Shown: piece by piece, positions 50,455-60,053 of the stretch
Layout: every line of letters starts with the position of its first letter
Position numbering within the stretch: the first letter of the stretch is position 1
DNA from: Aeromonas lacus
Lineage (GTDB): Bacteria > Pseudomonadota > Gammaproteobacteria > Enterobacterales > Aeromonadaceae
Length of the DNA: 64,000 nt
Assembly: GCF_000764665.1 (NCBI RefSeq)
Contig: NZ_JRGM01000129.1
Location: forward strand, 1 to 64,000
Direction of reading: 5' to 3'
Notes under the pieces: model-generated
The model's input: only the letters and a program-made list of their open reading frames with translations
Told to the model about the DNA's origin: nothing
The model's database searches: none
Program-made: the position numbers and the translations under genes

Positions 50455-52412
50455 TGAAACGCTGGCTTGCCCCTTTCGTTTTACTGCTTGCGCTGCTGCC
50501 TTCGCTGACGCAGGCGGCCCGGCAACCCGATGACTATGTGGTGCTCTGCTACCACGATATCGTCGATCTGAAATTGACCCCCAACCTCAAGCTCTATCCC
50601 CAGACCATCCGGCGCGACACCCTGATCCGCCATTTCAACTGGATCAAGCAGCAGGGCTATCACCCGGTCAGCTTCCAGCAGATCCTGGATGCCAAAGCGG
50701 GCAAGGCACCGCTGCCGGAGAAGGCGATCCTGCTCAGCTTCGATGATGGTTACGAGAGCTTCTACCGGCTGGTCTATCCGCTGCTCAAGCTCTACAACTA
50801 TCCGGCGGTTTTTGCGCTGGTGGGCAGCTGGCTGGATGTAGCCGATGACAAGATGGTCCCGTACGGCAATGACAAGCTGCCACGCAGCTACTTCGTCGGC
50901 TGGCCGCAGATCCGCGAGATGCAGGACTCCGGACTGGTGGAGCTGGCCTCCCACACCTTCACCTCCCACTACGGGCTGCTCGCCAACCCGCAGGGCAACG
51001 TGCAGCCGGCGGTCACCACCGCAGGCTGGAGCCAGAATGGCTACGAGAGCATGGCCGACTACCGGGCCCGGATAAAAGCCGACTTTGACGCATCGGCCAG
51101 CCAGCTCCGGGAGCAGACCGGTCGGGCACCACGGATCCTGGTCTGGCCCTACGGCGCCTTCAACCAGACCGCGCTGGAGCTGGCCAGTGCGGCGGGGATG
51201 CCCTACACCTTCACCCTGGCGGAAGGGCTCAACAAGCTGAGTGACTCGGGCAGCACGGTGCGCCGCTATCTGCTGGAGGAGGACACCAGCCTCGAAACTC
51301 TGGACGAGATCATGGGGGGCAACACCTGGGAGCGACAGGTGGAGCGCTTGGTGCACGTGGATCTGGACTATGTCTACGACAAGGATCCGCAGCAGATGAA
51401 CAAGAACATCGACATGCTGCTGGATCGGATCAAGGGCTACGGCATCACTACCGTCTATCTGCAGGCCTATGCCGATGACAACGGCGACGGGGTGGCGGAG
51501 GCGCTCTATTTCCCCAACCGTCATATGCCGGTCAAGGCGGATCTCTTCAACCGGGTGGCCTGGCAGCTAAAGACCCGGGCCGGGGTCAAGGTGTTCGCCT
51601 GGATGCCGGTGATGGCCTACGACATGGGGCCGAACCACGCCTATGTCACCGACAGTCGTACCGGCGCTCCGGCCAAGGGGCAGTATCTGCGCCTCTCGCC
51701 CTGGGATCCTGCCAGCCGCCAGATCCTGTTGGATATCTACGAAGATCTTGGCTTCTACACCAAGTTTGACGGCCTGCTGTTCCATGACGACGCCTTCCTC
51801 AGCGACTACGAGGGGCCGATGCCGCTGGCTCGCACCCCGGATGCGCTGCAGGCGCAAGGGGAGCAGAAGACCGATCTGCTGATCGATTTCACCATGGCGC
51901 TGCGCGATGCCGCCGCCCGCTATCGGCAGGGGGGCGCCGACGGTCTCAAGACTGCCCGCAACATCTATGCGGCGCTGGTGACCGAGCCGCAATCCCAGCA
52001 GTGGTTTGCCCAGAGCATGGCGGCGTTTGCCAAGGCCTATGACTACACCGCCGTGATGGCCATGCCGTACATGGAGCAGGCGGAACACCCCGATGAGTGG
52101 CTGGCCAAGCTGGCGGAGGATTCGCTGGCGCAGGTGCCGGCCAATCGACTGGTGTTCGAGCTGCAGAGCCGCAACTGGCGTACCGACCAGCCCATCCCCG
52201 ATGCCGAGCTGGCGCGCTGGATGGAGATCATCCAGCGCAAGGGGGTGACCAACTTTGGCTACTACCCGGATGATTTTCACAACAACCATCCGGATCCGGC
52301 CGTGCTCAAGCCGGTCTTCTCGGTGCAGACCCAGCCTCAGCCAGCCCAGCTACCGGCGACGCAGGTCGCTGTCAGTGGCGCTGCAGCCACCCAAGGGGAG
52401 GCGATGCGGTGA
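50454..52412 (+). CDS. pgaB: Poly-beta-1,6-GlcNAc N-deacetylase PgaB
   Basis: 652 residues. The N-terminal CE4-like deacetylase has the metal motif SFDDGYESF (D97, D98) and SHTFTSHYG; the C-terminal GHL13-type hydrolase domain (about 290-640) has HIDLDYVYD-like VDLDYVYDKD and LFHDDAFLSDYEG. It deacetylates PNAG in the periplasm so that PgaA can export it. E. coli PgaB is a lipoprotein. Here the signal peptide ends SLTQAARQ without a cysteine, so it is predicted to be soluble. Translation is coupled to pgaA and pgaC by overlaps of 1 and 4 nt. Confidence 0.93.
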   Translation: MKRWLAPFVLLLALLPSLTQAARQPDDYVVLCYHDIVDLKLTPNLKLYPQTIRRDTLIRHFNWIKQQGYHPVSFQQILDAKAGKAPLPEKAILLSFDDGYESFYRLVYPLLKLYNYPAVFALVGSWLDVADDKMVPYGNDKLPRSYFVGWPQIREMQDSGLVELASHTFTSHYGLLANPQGNVQPAVTTAGWSQNGYESMADYRARIKADFDASASQLREQTGRAPRILVWPYGAFNQTALELASAAGMPYTFTLAEGLNKLSDSGSTVRRYLLEEDTSLETLDEIMGGNTWERQVERLVHVDLDYVYDKDPQQMNKNIDMLLDRIKGYGITTVYLQAYADDNGDGVAEALYFPNRHMPVKADLFNRVAWQLKTRAGVKVFAWMPVMAYDMGPNHAYVTDSRTGAPAKGQYLRLSPWDPASRQILLDIYEDLGFYTKFDGLLFHDDAFLSDYEGPMPLARTPDALQAQGEQKTDLLIDFTMALRDAAARYRQGGADGLKTARNIYAALVTEPQSQQWFAQSMAAFAKAYDYTAVMAMPYMEQAEHPDEWLAKLAEDSLAQVPANRLVFELQSRNWRTDQPIPDAELARWMEIIQRKGVTNFGYYPDDFHNNHPDPAVLKPVFSVQTQPQPAQLPATQVAVSGAAATQGEAMR

Positions 52413-53659
52413 AGGCGCTTCTGGAAGGGATAGCCATCTTTACCCTGGCCTATCCCAGTTTGATGGCCATGGTGTGGGTCTGTGGCGGTCTCTATTACTA
52501 CTTTCAGTGGGAGCGAAGGGATATCGCGCTGGCCAAGCGGGGGCTGGAGCTCCCCTATTACCCCAAGGTGACGTTAATGGTGCCTTGCTACAACGAGGGG
52601 GCCAATGTCGAGGAGACCATCGGCCACCTGCTGCGCCAGCGCTATCCCGATTTCGAGGTGCTGGCCATCAACGACGGCAGCAAGGATGACACCGGCGCAC
52701 GGCTGGATCGGCTGGCGCTGCAGGATCCGCGTTTGACCGTGCTCCACCAGCACAATCAGGGCAAGGCGATGGCGCTCAACAACGGGCTGGCGGTGGCCAG
52801 CGGGGAGATCCTGGTCGGCATCGACGGCGATGCGGTGCTGGACTATGACGCGGTGCGCTGGATGGTGAAGCACTTCATCGAGAGCCCGAGGGTCGGGGCG
52901 GTCACCGGCAATCCGCGGGTGCGCACCCGCTCCACCATCATCGGCAAGATCCAGACCGGCGAGTTCAGCTCCATCATCGGCCTCATCAAGCGGGCCCAGC
53001 GGATCTACGGCACTGTCTTCACCGTCTCCGGGGTGGTGGTGGCCTTTCGCAAGCAGGCGGTCGAGGCGGTCGGTGGCTGGAGCAATGACATGGTGACCGA
53101 GGACATCGACATCAGCTGGAAGCTGCAGCTGGCCGGCTGGCTCATCCACTATCAGCCGCAGGCGCTCTGCTGGGTGCTGATGCCCGAGACGGTACGCGGT
53201 CTCTACAAGCAACGGCTGCGCTGGGCGCAGGGGGGGGCCGAGGTGTTTCTGCGCTACGGGTTGCAGGCGATGCGCTGGCGCAACCGCCGCTTCTGGCTGC
53301 TGTTGCTGGAGTATCTCTCCAGTGTTGCCTGGTGCTACAGCATGTTGCTGCTGGCGCTGATCTGGCTGATTGAGCCTGACGTGAGCGGACTGGCGGTGGG
53401 TCACCTGTTCCAGTGGACCGGGGTGATGATGACCGCGATTTGTCTGATGCAGTTCGGGGTCAGCATCCTTATCGACAACCATTACGACAAGCGCATGGCC
53501 CGCAGCTTTATCTGGTGTGTCTGGTATCCGCTTATCTACTGGCTGCTCAATCTGGTGACCGTGGTGGTGGCGGTGCCCAAGGCGATCCTGCGTCGCCGTG
53601 GCCAGCTGGCTGTTTGGGAGAGTCCTGACAGGGGAGAGTCGTTCCGTGACAAAACATAA
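52409..53659 (+). CDS. pgaC: Poly-beta-1,6-GlcNAc synthase PgaC
   Basis: A 416-residue inner-membrane family-2 glycosyltransferase that polymerises UDP-GlcNAc. Catalytic motifs are INDGSKDD (87-94), DGD (139-141), TED (230-232) and QRLRW (268-272). Membrane segments flank the GT domain, one near 10-32 and three or four after residue 290. It starts at GTG 52409, overlapping the pgaB stop (GTGA). In E. coli, PgaC and PgaD bind c-di-GMP together to become active. Confidence 0.95.
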   Translation: MKALLEGIAIFTLAYPSLMAMVWVCGGLYYYFQWERRDIALAKRGLELPYYPKVTLMVPCYNEGANVEETIGHLLRQRYPDFEVLAINDGSKDDTGARLDRLALQDPRLTVLHQHNQGKAMALNNGLAVASGEILVGIDGDAVLDYDAVRWMVKHFIESPRVGAVTGNPRVRTRSTIIGKIQTGEFSSIIGLIKRAQRIYGTVFTVSGVVVAFRKQAVEAVGGWSNDMVTEDIDISWKLQLAGWLIHYQPQALCWVLMPETVRGLYKQRLRWAQGGAEVFLRYGLQAMRWRNRRFWLLLLEYLSSVAWCYSMLLLALIWLIEPDVSGLAVGHLFQWTGVMMTAICLMQFGVSILIDNHYDKRMARSFIWCVWYPLIYWLLNLVTVVVAVPKAILRRRGQLAVWESPDRGESFRDKT

Positions 53660-53960
53660 GCTGGCGAACGAGATGATCATCAGCAACGGCGCCCGGCGCA
53701 GCTGGAAGTACCGGCTGCGGGATCTGCTGATCCTGCTGGTGACCTGGGGGGGCTGGCTGTTTCTGGCGCTGCAACCCTGGTTCAACTATCTGGAGACGGA
53801 GGAGGATGAGAGCTTTATCGGTTCGCTGGATGCCATCGAGGTGGGGCAACTGTTTCTGGTCCTGCTGTTCGGCATCTTCCTGCTGATCCACTCCTGGGCG
53901 AAATACAACAAGCTGCTGCACCGGCTGGTGGGCAAGCGAGCGGCCTCGAAAGCGCCGTGA
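53646..53960 (+). CDS. pgaD: PNAG synthesis accessory protein PgaD
   Basis: About 104 residues with two membrane helices (LLILLVTWGGWLFLALQPW and LFLVLLFGIFLLIHSW) separated by an acidic loop. Position and layout identify it as PgaD, the small partner of PgaC. The likely start is GTG 53646, overlapping the end of pgaC by 14 bp, with GGGGAG about 10 nt upstream; ATG 53673 is an alternative. It is the last gene of pgaABCD. Confidence 0.85.
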   Translation: MTKHKLANEMIISNGARRSWKYRLRDLLILLVTWGGWLFLALQPWFNYLETEEDESFIGSLDAIEVGQLFLVLLFGIFLLIHSWAKYNKLLHRLVGKRAASKAP

Positions 53961-53963
53961 GCA

Positions 53964-53991
53964 TGAGGGGCCAGTCGGCCCCTCACTTTTT
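53964..53991 (+). terminator. Terminator of pgaABCD
   Basis: A perfect stem, TGAGGGGCC / GGCCCCTCA, with an AGTC loop, then CTTTTTAT. Confidence 0.85.
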
Positions 53992-54111
53992 ATCACCGGT
54001 CACGGGCTGCGAAGCGGGCGGGGTATCCGGAGCGTTTTTTCCGGGTTGGTTTGCCATCGTGATGTCGCCACCCCCCCAAAAAAAACAAGTCGTTTTACTC
54101 CTCATTCTTCA

Positions 54112-54342
54112 TTAATCAATGACTTTATTTCCACAATTTTCACAGATGGCGTGGCGTTCAAAGCGATCCATGTTGGCCAGAAAGGGGCCGGCGGCCCAGC
54201 CGGTAATGAAGTCCTTGATAAACGCTTTGCGCTTTTGCTCCGGTGTCAGCTGCTGGCCAAAGGATTTGTCGACCAGCACCACGACATGGTTGGTCTCGCG
54301 CTGACAGCTTGAGCAGAAGCGTTGTTCGGTGGATGAAAGCAA
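54112..54342 (-). CDS. Small zinc-ribbon protein
   Basis: About 76 residues with two C-x-x-C knuckles, FCSSCQRE near the start and AICENCGNKVID at the very end, framing a basic segment (QLTPEQKRKAFIKDFITGW). This looks like a genuine treble-clef or zinc-ribbon protein. No ATG is available; TTG 54342 has AGGAG 6 nt upstream and starts just before the first knuckle, so it is preferred over a GTG at 54438. The function is unknown. The 300 bp between this gene and the ferric-reductase gene hold only promoter-like sequence. Confidence 0.55.
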   Translation of the reverse strand: MLSSTEQRFCSSCQRETNHVVVLVDKSFGQQLTPEQKRKAFIKDFITGWAAGPFLANMDRFERHAICENCGNKVID

Positions 54343-54644
54343 GGGGGGCTCCTGGTCCGGGGGAGTGGGCAGCAGGTTTCCCGCCGCAGATATGTGTCGT
54401 CCCCATTTGATTCCTTTTGCAGGCAGATCGTCAATCACGGCAGAGGTGGATTTTGCGCCATCCCTGATGAGAAGGGATACCCGCAAGGGTGACCAGAGAG
54501 GCCGGCGGGCCCCTCTATTGTTTCCGTTTGTCACACATTGCCACACAAGCTTCCCCCTCTGGCAAAGTCTTGTGACCGGACGGGAGTGTAATGGCGCCAT
54601 GAGCAGGGGCGAGGCCCTGCCGCGATGGAACCAGGGAGCATGTT

Positions 54645-55949
54645 ATGACGAGTAAACGGGTGTGGTGGCTGTTGCCGCTGCTGGCGGTCGGAGTCTGGTG
54701 GCTGGGTTATGCGGGGGATGCCAACGGGGTGTGGCCCTGGCGCCATGAGATGTTGCTGCTGACGGGCCTGTTGGGGATGGCCTATATGGCCATTTCGCTG
54801 TTGCTGGCGTTGCGTCTGCCACAGCTGGAGGTGTGGTGTGGCGGTCTGGATCGGATGTTGCGATTGCACCGCCAGACGGCCATCGGCGGCGCATTGGCAC
54901 TGACCGCTCACTGGCTGCTGGTGGAGGCGCCCAAGTGGGCGGTCTCGGCGGGTTGGCTGACCCGTCCCGCCCGGCGTGGGGCCAACGCTGCCGCAGCTGG
55001 GACGGGCGCTGGTGCCGGGAATGGCATCTCGCTCCATGCCCTTGGCAATACCCTGGGGGAGTGGAGTTTCTATCTGCTGATTGCGCTGGTGGTGGTGAGT
55101 TTGCTGGCGCTGGTGAGTTATGGCCGCTTTCGACTGATCCACCGGCTGGCGCCACTCATCTATCTGGCGGGCTGGGGGCATGGGCTCTGCCTGTTGCCTC
55201 AGGTGGGGGCCATGACGCCTGTTGGGGTGTCGATCTGGTTGATCGGCGGGATCGGTGCTATCGGAGCCCTCTACTCCTTGCTGGGGCAAGTGGGGGCGCG
55301 GCAACGCCATCCCGGCCGGGTCATTGCAGTGCGCACGCTGGCGGATCAGACTTGCGAGCTGACCATGCAGCTGGAGTGGCCGCTCGCCCATTACCGCCCG
55401 GGTCAGTTTGCCTTCTTCGAATTTGACGCCAAGGAGGGGCCGCACCCCTTTACCCTGGTGCGGGTGTCAGTGGATCGGCGCCAGCTGGTGATCGCGGTGC
55501 GGGCGCTCGGGGATCATACCCGCCAGTTGGTGGCAGAGGCGCGCGTCGGGGATGAGGTGGTGGTGACCGGCCCCTATGGCGCCTTTGTCGCCCCGCAAGG
55601 GGGAGGGCGAGCTCTCTGGCTGGGGGCCGGGATCGGTATCACGCCGTTTGTGGCCTGGCTGGAGGGGCTGGCGGCCCGTGGAGAGCGGGGCGAGGGGATC
55701 ACACTGATCCAGTGCGCGCCTGATCTGGCGGGCGCCGTCTACCACCAGCGGTTGGCCGAGCTCTGTCATCGCACTGGCGTGCGCTATCAGCTGCATCTGG
55801 ACAAGGCGGCCGGGCGGCTGGATCTGGCCCGCATCGCGCAGGATGCACCTGCGCAGGTGTGGTTTTGCGGGCCGGAGGGGATGGCAGATGCCCTGACCCG
55901 GCTGTTGCCGGACGGGCATCTGCATCGAGAGCTGTTTCGCTTTCGGTGA
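54645..55949 (+). CDS. Ferric-reductase-like transmembrane flavoprotein
   Basis: 434 residues. The N-terminal ~215 form six membrane helices with paired histidines for heme (LHRQTAIGG, LTAHWLL, IHRLAPLIYLAGWGHG). A ferredoxin-reductase-type FAD domain follows (RPGQFAFFEF, GPHPFTLV), then an NAD(P)-binding domain (LGAGIGITPF, FCGPEGM). It is predicted to pass electrons from NAD(P)H across the inner membrane. The substrate could be ferric chelates, but family members have varied roles. There is no C-terminal 2Fe-2S domain. An alanine/glycine-rich insert lies near residues 110-125. Confidence 0.85.
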   Translation: MTSKRVWWLLPLLAVGVWWLGYAGDANGVWPWRHEMLLLTGLLGMAYMAISLLLALRLPQLEVWCGGLDRMLRLHRQTAIGGALALTAHWLLVEAPKWAVSAGWLTRPARRGANAAAAGTGAGAGNGISLHALGNTLGEWSFYLLIALVVVSLLALVSYGRFRLIHRLAPLIYLAGWGHGLCLLPQVGAMTPVGVSIWLIGGIGAIGALYSLLGQVGARQRHPGRVIAVRTLADQTCELTMQLEWPLAHYRPGQFAFFEFDAKEGPHPFTLVRVSVDRRQLVIAVRALGDHTRQLVAEARVGDEVVVTGPYGAFVAPQGGGRALWLGAGIGITPFVAWLEGLAARGERGEGITLIQCAPDLAGAVYHQRLAELCHRTGVRYQLHLDKAAGRLDLARIAQDAPAQVWFCGPEGMADALTRLLPDGHLHRELFRFR

Positions 55950-55964
55950 GCTCGATGGGCGCCG

Positions 55965-58900
55965 TTATTTGGCGCTGGCGGGCAGCTGCTTGAGGGCGGC
56001 CTGTACCGCGGCTTCCAGTTGCGGATCCCGCCCGGCCAGCATGTCAGCCGGAGTGAGGGGCACCTGCAGATCCGGGATCAGCTCCTGATTTTCGTAGAAG
56101 GTGCCGTCCGGTTTGCGCAACCCCAGAGTCGGAATGCCGTAGGAGAGGCCGGGCACGAGGCGGGAAGTATGGCCATAGACCATGGTGCCGGTGCCGGGAA
56201 CCGGCTCGCCGACGATGGGGCCAATCTTGAGTGCGCGGTAGTACTCGGGGAAGGCGGAGCCCTCCGAGTAGCTGCCGGCGTTGACCAGCACCACCGAGGG
56301 TTTGGTCCATTGACGGGTCGCGGCATCGCTGGCCCCTTGTCCCGCCTTGGGATCCGAGATGGCCATGCCGTGGGCGCTGCTGCTGCCGGTGAGGAAGCCG
56401 ACCAGGGTATTGGCCAGATAGCCCCCCTTGTTGAAGCGCACGTCGACGATGAGCGCCTCGCTGCTGCGCAAGCGGCCGAGCGCCTCCGACACCAGCTCCT
56501 CATAGACGGCGCTGTTCATCTCCGGCAGATAGACGTAGCCGACCCGGCCCTTGCTCAGCTTGGCCACCAGATCCCGCCGTTTGGCGATCCAGCTGTCGAG
56601 CTGCAGCCGGTACTCCTGCTGCTGATCGATGGCGGTCACCTCCACCTCGTCCGGCTCCTTGTTCCCCACCTGCTGGAAGGTGAGGGCAAGCCGTGCCCCG
56701 GCCTTGTGGTTGAGGGCGCGATCGAGCTCTGTCCGGGTGGCGACCGGATTGCCGTTGATGGCAAGCAGACGGGCACCGGCGGCGATGTCGCTCTCCTGAT
56801 CCAGCGGCCCGCCGGGCAGCAGATGGGTCAGCACTACCCCCTCTTTGCCATCCTGCCAGTAGCCCCCGAGACTGGCGGTCTCATCCGCCATGTCGGGATA
56901 GCGAGTGGGGCCATAGCCCCAGGTGTGGGAAACGTTCAGCTCGCCCGCCAGCTCCGCCAGCAGGTCACCGAAGTCGCGGCCGTTGTTGATGCCGGCAAGC
57001 AGCCGGCGATAGGTGGCGACATAACCGTTCCAATCCACTCCGTTCATGTCGTCGCGATAGAACTCGTCCCGGGTGAGGCGGGCGATCTGGTCAAAGGCGG
57101 CCACCATCCGGGCGTGCTGGCCCCTGCTCTGCACCAGCTCGAAAGCGGAGCTGAGCGCCTCGCCGGAGTCGAGATTAATGCGGGTGATCTCTCCGTCCCG
57201 CACCAGAGTGGCCAGGGTCGCCTCCCGATTGAGGGTGGCCATGGCCGGCCCCGGCTGATCGCCAAACAGCTGGCGGGTCTCCCCCTTGCGCAGGTCGAGC
57301 GAGTAACCCTTGATCTCGCTCTCGTTGTTGGGGCCCCCCTCTTCCACCAGATAGACGAGCTGGTCGTGAACGACCCGGCTGGCGAGCAGCGTGCCGCTGG
57401 GGAAGAGTTGCAGCGCCTCCCGATGGGAGAGGCGATCGGTCTCGAAGCCATACCCCTCCTTGGGCGGCGCCACTTCGGCCAGAAAGTCCGCCTTGGCCGC
57501 CCGGCTGCTGTAGATGCCGAGCAGGTTGCTGCCAAGGGGTTCACCATCGGCATCCAGCACTCCGTAACGGGTCGATTGCCAGTAGAGGATGCCGCCATCC
57601 TGACTCCAGGCCGGTGCCCCGTCCTGATAGCCGTTGAGGCTGACGTTAACCGGTTTGGCTTTGGCATCGGCCGTATCGAGCACAGCGATCTCCTGCTGGG
57701 CCGAGTCGGGGCGGAAGGTGAGCGCCAGATGGCGGGAGTCGGGAGCAAAGGCGAGCATCACCTCGTGGCGCGAGGGGTTGAAGCTGGCGGGCACCAGCTC
57801 GCGCTCTTTGTTGCTCGCCAGATCGAGCAGATGGATGGCCTGACCGTCGACCACGAAGGCGAGCTGCTTGCCATCGGGAGAGAGCACCGGACGGCTGATC
57901 CCCTTGCCGGGAATGGCCAGCAGCAGGCTCTCCTGCAAGGGGCCCGGATCGCTGAAGAGACGATCCGGATCCGCTTTGCGCAGGCGATAGAGGGCGGCCG
58001 GCCCATCCTGTTCGGAGAGGTAGATAAGCGAGCGCTCCTTCTCGGCAAAGAGAGGGCTCGATTGCTCACTGGGGGAGTCGGTGAGCTGGCGTACCCGCTC
58101 CCGCTCGGGATCGACGGCGAACAGGCTCCCCTCGCTCACCAGGATCAGCTCCTTGCCCTCCTCGCTGACCAGGATCTCGTCAGCCTGATTGTTGGAGTGG
58201 TTCTGCTCGTCCGGCTCGCTCACCACCTGCGGCGTGATGGCGAGCTTGCGCGGCTCGGTGCTGCCGGCATCGAGGCGGTAGAGCTCCCCGAGCCACGACC
58301 AGACCAGATCGCCGCTGCGCGAGGCGCTCAGCCCCCGCACCGGATTGCCCTTGTAGTGGGTCAGCTGCTGCTCCTTGCCGCTGGCCAGATCGCGGCGCCA
58401 GACGTTGAAGTCACCGCTGCGCTCGCTCAGGTAAAAGAGGGTATCCCCCTTGTCGCTCCAGACCGGATCGGTGGCGGCGATGCGATCCTCGGTCAGCTGG
58501 CGGTGCTGCTTGCCATCAAACAACCAGAGGCGGGGGACGGCAAACGAGTGCTGGTGCTTGCGAAAGGGTTGATCCATCGACGGCATCTGATAGGCGAGCT
58601 GCTGCCCGTGCGGGCGGGCGAGGATCGCTGGCAGTGGCAGATCGGCCTGCAGCTTGCCCCCCGTTACCGGTGCCCAGTAGAGGGCGCTGACCTGCACCCC
58701 TTCGGCCACGAAGTGATCGGCATTGGGGTCGGCCAGCCGCTGGCTGCTCAGCAGCAGCTGCTTGCCATCGGGGCTGAACGCCTGCGGCAGGTCGTTGCGC
58801 GAGTCGCGGGTGAGCCGCACCATCTTGCCGCCGCTGGCGGGCACCACGAACACATCTTCGTTGCCATAGAGGTTGGCGGCAAAAGCGATCTGCTTGCCAT

Positions 58901-59132
58901 CCGGCGACCAGATGGGGCGCTGGCTCAGGTAGCTGCTGCCGGTAAGGGCACTGGCCGGCCCCCCTTGTGCGCTGGTGATGAAGATCCGTCCCTGCCAGGT
59001 GAAGGCAAGCTGCTTGCCATCGGGGGAGAGGGCGGGGTCGCGCAGCCAGAGTGCATCCGCTGCGTGAGATGCGGGCAGCCAGAGCAGCAGGGGTGACAAC
59101 AGCAGGTGGACGAAGCGGCATGAAGAGCGCAT
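55965..59132 (-). CDS. Tricorn-like periplasmic protease
   Basis: 1055 residues with a signal peptide (LLLWLPASHA). The N-terminal ~650 residues are PD40/TolB-like beta-propeller repeats (LSPDGKQLAF, WSPDGKQIAF, FSPDGKQLLL). A tricorn C1 domain (about 670-750), a PDZ domain (about 760-850) and an S41 core follow, with the nucleophile serine in NAGSYSEGSAF (about residue 953). It degrades peptides or unfolded proteins. ATG 59132 is chosen because AGGATC precedes it and a signal peptide follows. Bacterial tricorn homologues of this size are typical. Confidence 0.88.
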   Translation of the reverse strand: MRSSCRFVHLLLSPLLLWLPASHAADALWLRDPALSPDGKQLAFTWQGRIFITSAQGGPASALTGSSYLSQRPIWSPDGKQIAFAANLYGNEDVFVVPASGGKMVRLTRDSRNDLPQAFSPDGKQLLLSSQRLADPNADHFVAEGVQVSALYWAPVTGGKLQADLPLPAILARPHGQQLAYQMPSMDQPFRKHQHSFAVPRLWLFDGKQHRQLTEDRIAATDPVWSDKGDTLFYLSERSGDFNVWRRDLASGKEQQLTHYKGNPVRGLSASRSGDLVWSWLGELYRLDAGSTEPRKLAITPQVVSEPDEQNHSNNQADEILVSEEGKELILVSEGSLFAVDPERERVRQLTDSPSEQSSPLFAEKERSLIYLSEQDGPAALYRLRKADPDRLFSDPGPLQESLLLAIPGKGISRPVLSPDGKQLAFVVDGQAIHLLDLASNKERELVPASFNPSRHEVMLAFAPDSRHLALTFRPDSAQQEIAVLDTADAKAKPVNVSLNGYQDGAPAWSQDGGILYWQSTRYGVLDADGEPLGSNLLGIYSSRAAKADFLAEVAPPKEGYGFETDRLSHREALQLFPSGTLLASRVVHDQLVYLVEEGGPNNESEIKGYSLDLRKGETRQLFGDQPGPAMATLNREATLATLVRDGEITRINLDSGEALSSAFELVQSRGQHARMVAAFDQIARLTRDEFYRDDMNGVDWNGYVATYRRLLAGINNGRDFGDLLAELAGELNVSHTWGYGPTRYPDMADETASLGGYWQDGKEGVVLTHLLPGGPLDQESDIAAGARLLAINGNPVATRTELDRALNHKAGARLALTFQQVGNKEPDEVEVTAIDQQQEYRLQLDSWIAKRRDLVAKLSKGRVGYVYLPEMNSAVYEELVSEALGRLRSSEALIVDVRFNKGGYLANTLVGFLTGSSSAHGMAISDPKAGQGASDAATRQWTKPSVVLVNAGSYSEGSAFPEYYRALKIGPIVGEPVPGTGTMVYGHTSRLVPGLSYGIPTLGLRKPDGTFYENQELIPDLQVPLTPADMLAGRDPQLEAAVQAALKQLPASAK

Positions 59133-59412
59133 GGCATGATCCTGTCGATGGATTGAAAAGTAATCATCGCCGATCATCAGGTCATACGCCAGAACTGATG
59201 TTTGACGCTATCTTATTGTTTTGAATATTAATTATTGAAGTTTGAATGACGTGCGCGGGGATCAGGCGAAACCGGTGCCAAGATATGTTTTATCGCGCAT
59301 ATTGAGTATTGATGGCGATCCAATATCATGGCGCTCGCTCGCCAGCAGGCGAAGATTATTCAGATGATTTGGCAACACCAAAGCCCGTATCAGAGGCTTG
59401 TCGAGGGATGGA

Positions 59413-59889
59413 ATGAGAGCCGTATTACTGTGTTTACTGGGGCTGTGGCCCGCATTGAGTTTTGCCACCCTGTCTGCCGACATGGTGGTGGTCAAGAAGT
59501 CCACCTATAGCCTGACCCTGATGAAGGATGGCAAAGAGGTCAAACGCTACTGGATCGCGCTGGGCCCGGCGCCCAAGGGTCACAAGCAGCGGGAAGGGGA
59601 TCAGCGCACCCCGGAAGGTCGCTACATCCTCGACTACAAGAAGACCAACTCCGGCTATTACAAGGCTATCCACATCAACTACCCCAATCTGGACGACATC
59701 AAGGCGGCCAACGAGAAGGGGGTAAACCCGGGTGGCATGATCATGATCCACGGTCAGATCAACAGCATTGGCAACCGCAGGGTACAGCCCTCCAACTGGA
59801 CCAACGGCTGTATCGCCATGCTCAACCACGATCTGGATGAGGTGTGGGAGGCCGTCAAGCCCGGCACACCCATCATTATCGAGCCCTGA
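59413..59889 (+). CDS. L,D-transpeptidase (YkuD) family protein
   Basis: 158 residues with a signal peptide (RAVLLCLLGLWPALSFA). The YkuD catalytic pair is H113 (IMIHGQINS) and C133 (NWTNGCIAM). The fold starts MVVVKKSTYSLTLMKDGKEVKRYWIALG. L,D-transpeptidases cross-link peptidoglycan or attach proteins to it; short single-domain members like this are often of unknown substrate. ATG 59413 follows GAGGG at 5 nt. It is divergent from the tricorn-like gene. Confidence 0.9.
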   Translation: MRAVLLCLLGLWPALSFATLSADMVVVKKSTYSLTLMKDGKEVKRYWIALGPAPKGHKQREGDQRTPEGRYILDYKKTNSGYYKAIHINYPNLDDIKAANEKGVNPGGMIMIHGQINSIGNRRVQPSNWTNGCIAMLNHDLDEVWEAVKPGTPIIIEP

Positions 59890-59895
59890 TTGATG

Positions 59896-59927
59896 AACGG
59901 GGCCCGCTCCATCGAGCGGGCCCCGTT
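59896..59927 (+). terminator. Hairpin after the YkuD gene
   Basis: A 13-bp perfect stem, AACGGGGCCCGCT / AGCGGGCCCCGTT, with a CCATCG loop and a weak GGTTTG tail. Confidence 0.7.
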
Positions 59928-60053
59928 GGTTTGTAGCGGATGTGATCCCGCCTTTCGGATGTCTTTTATGGACATCCACCATGTTATGAATGTCAATTCC
60001 AAAAAAGCCTGCAAAAGGTGAGGATATGGGCTCAGCCAGTGAAGGAGCTTGCC

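Noticed and set aside
56019-59096. A 1025-codon open frame opposite the tricorn-like gene
   Set aside because: It mirrors the codon bias of the real gene in a GC-rich genome. It has no ribosome-binding site, no domain, and the reverse strand holds a complete signal peptide, beta-propeller and S41 protease.
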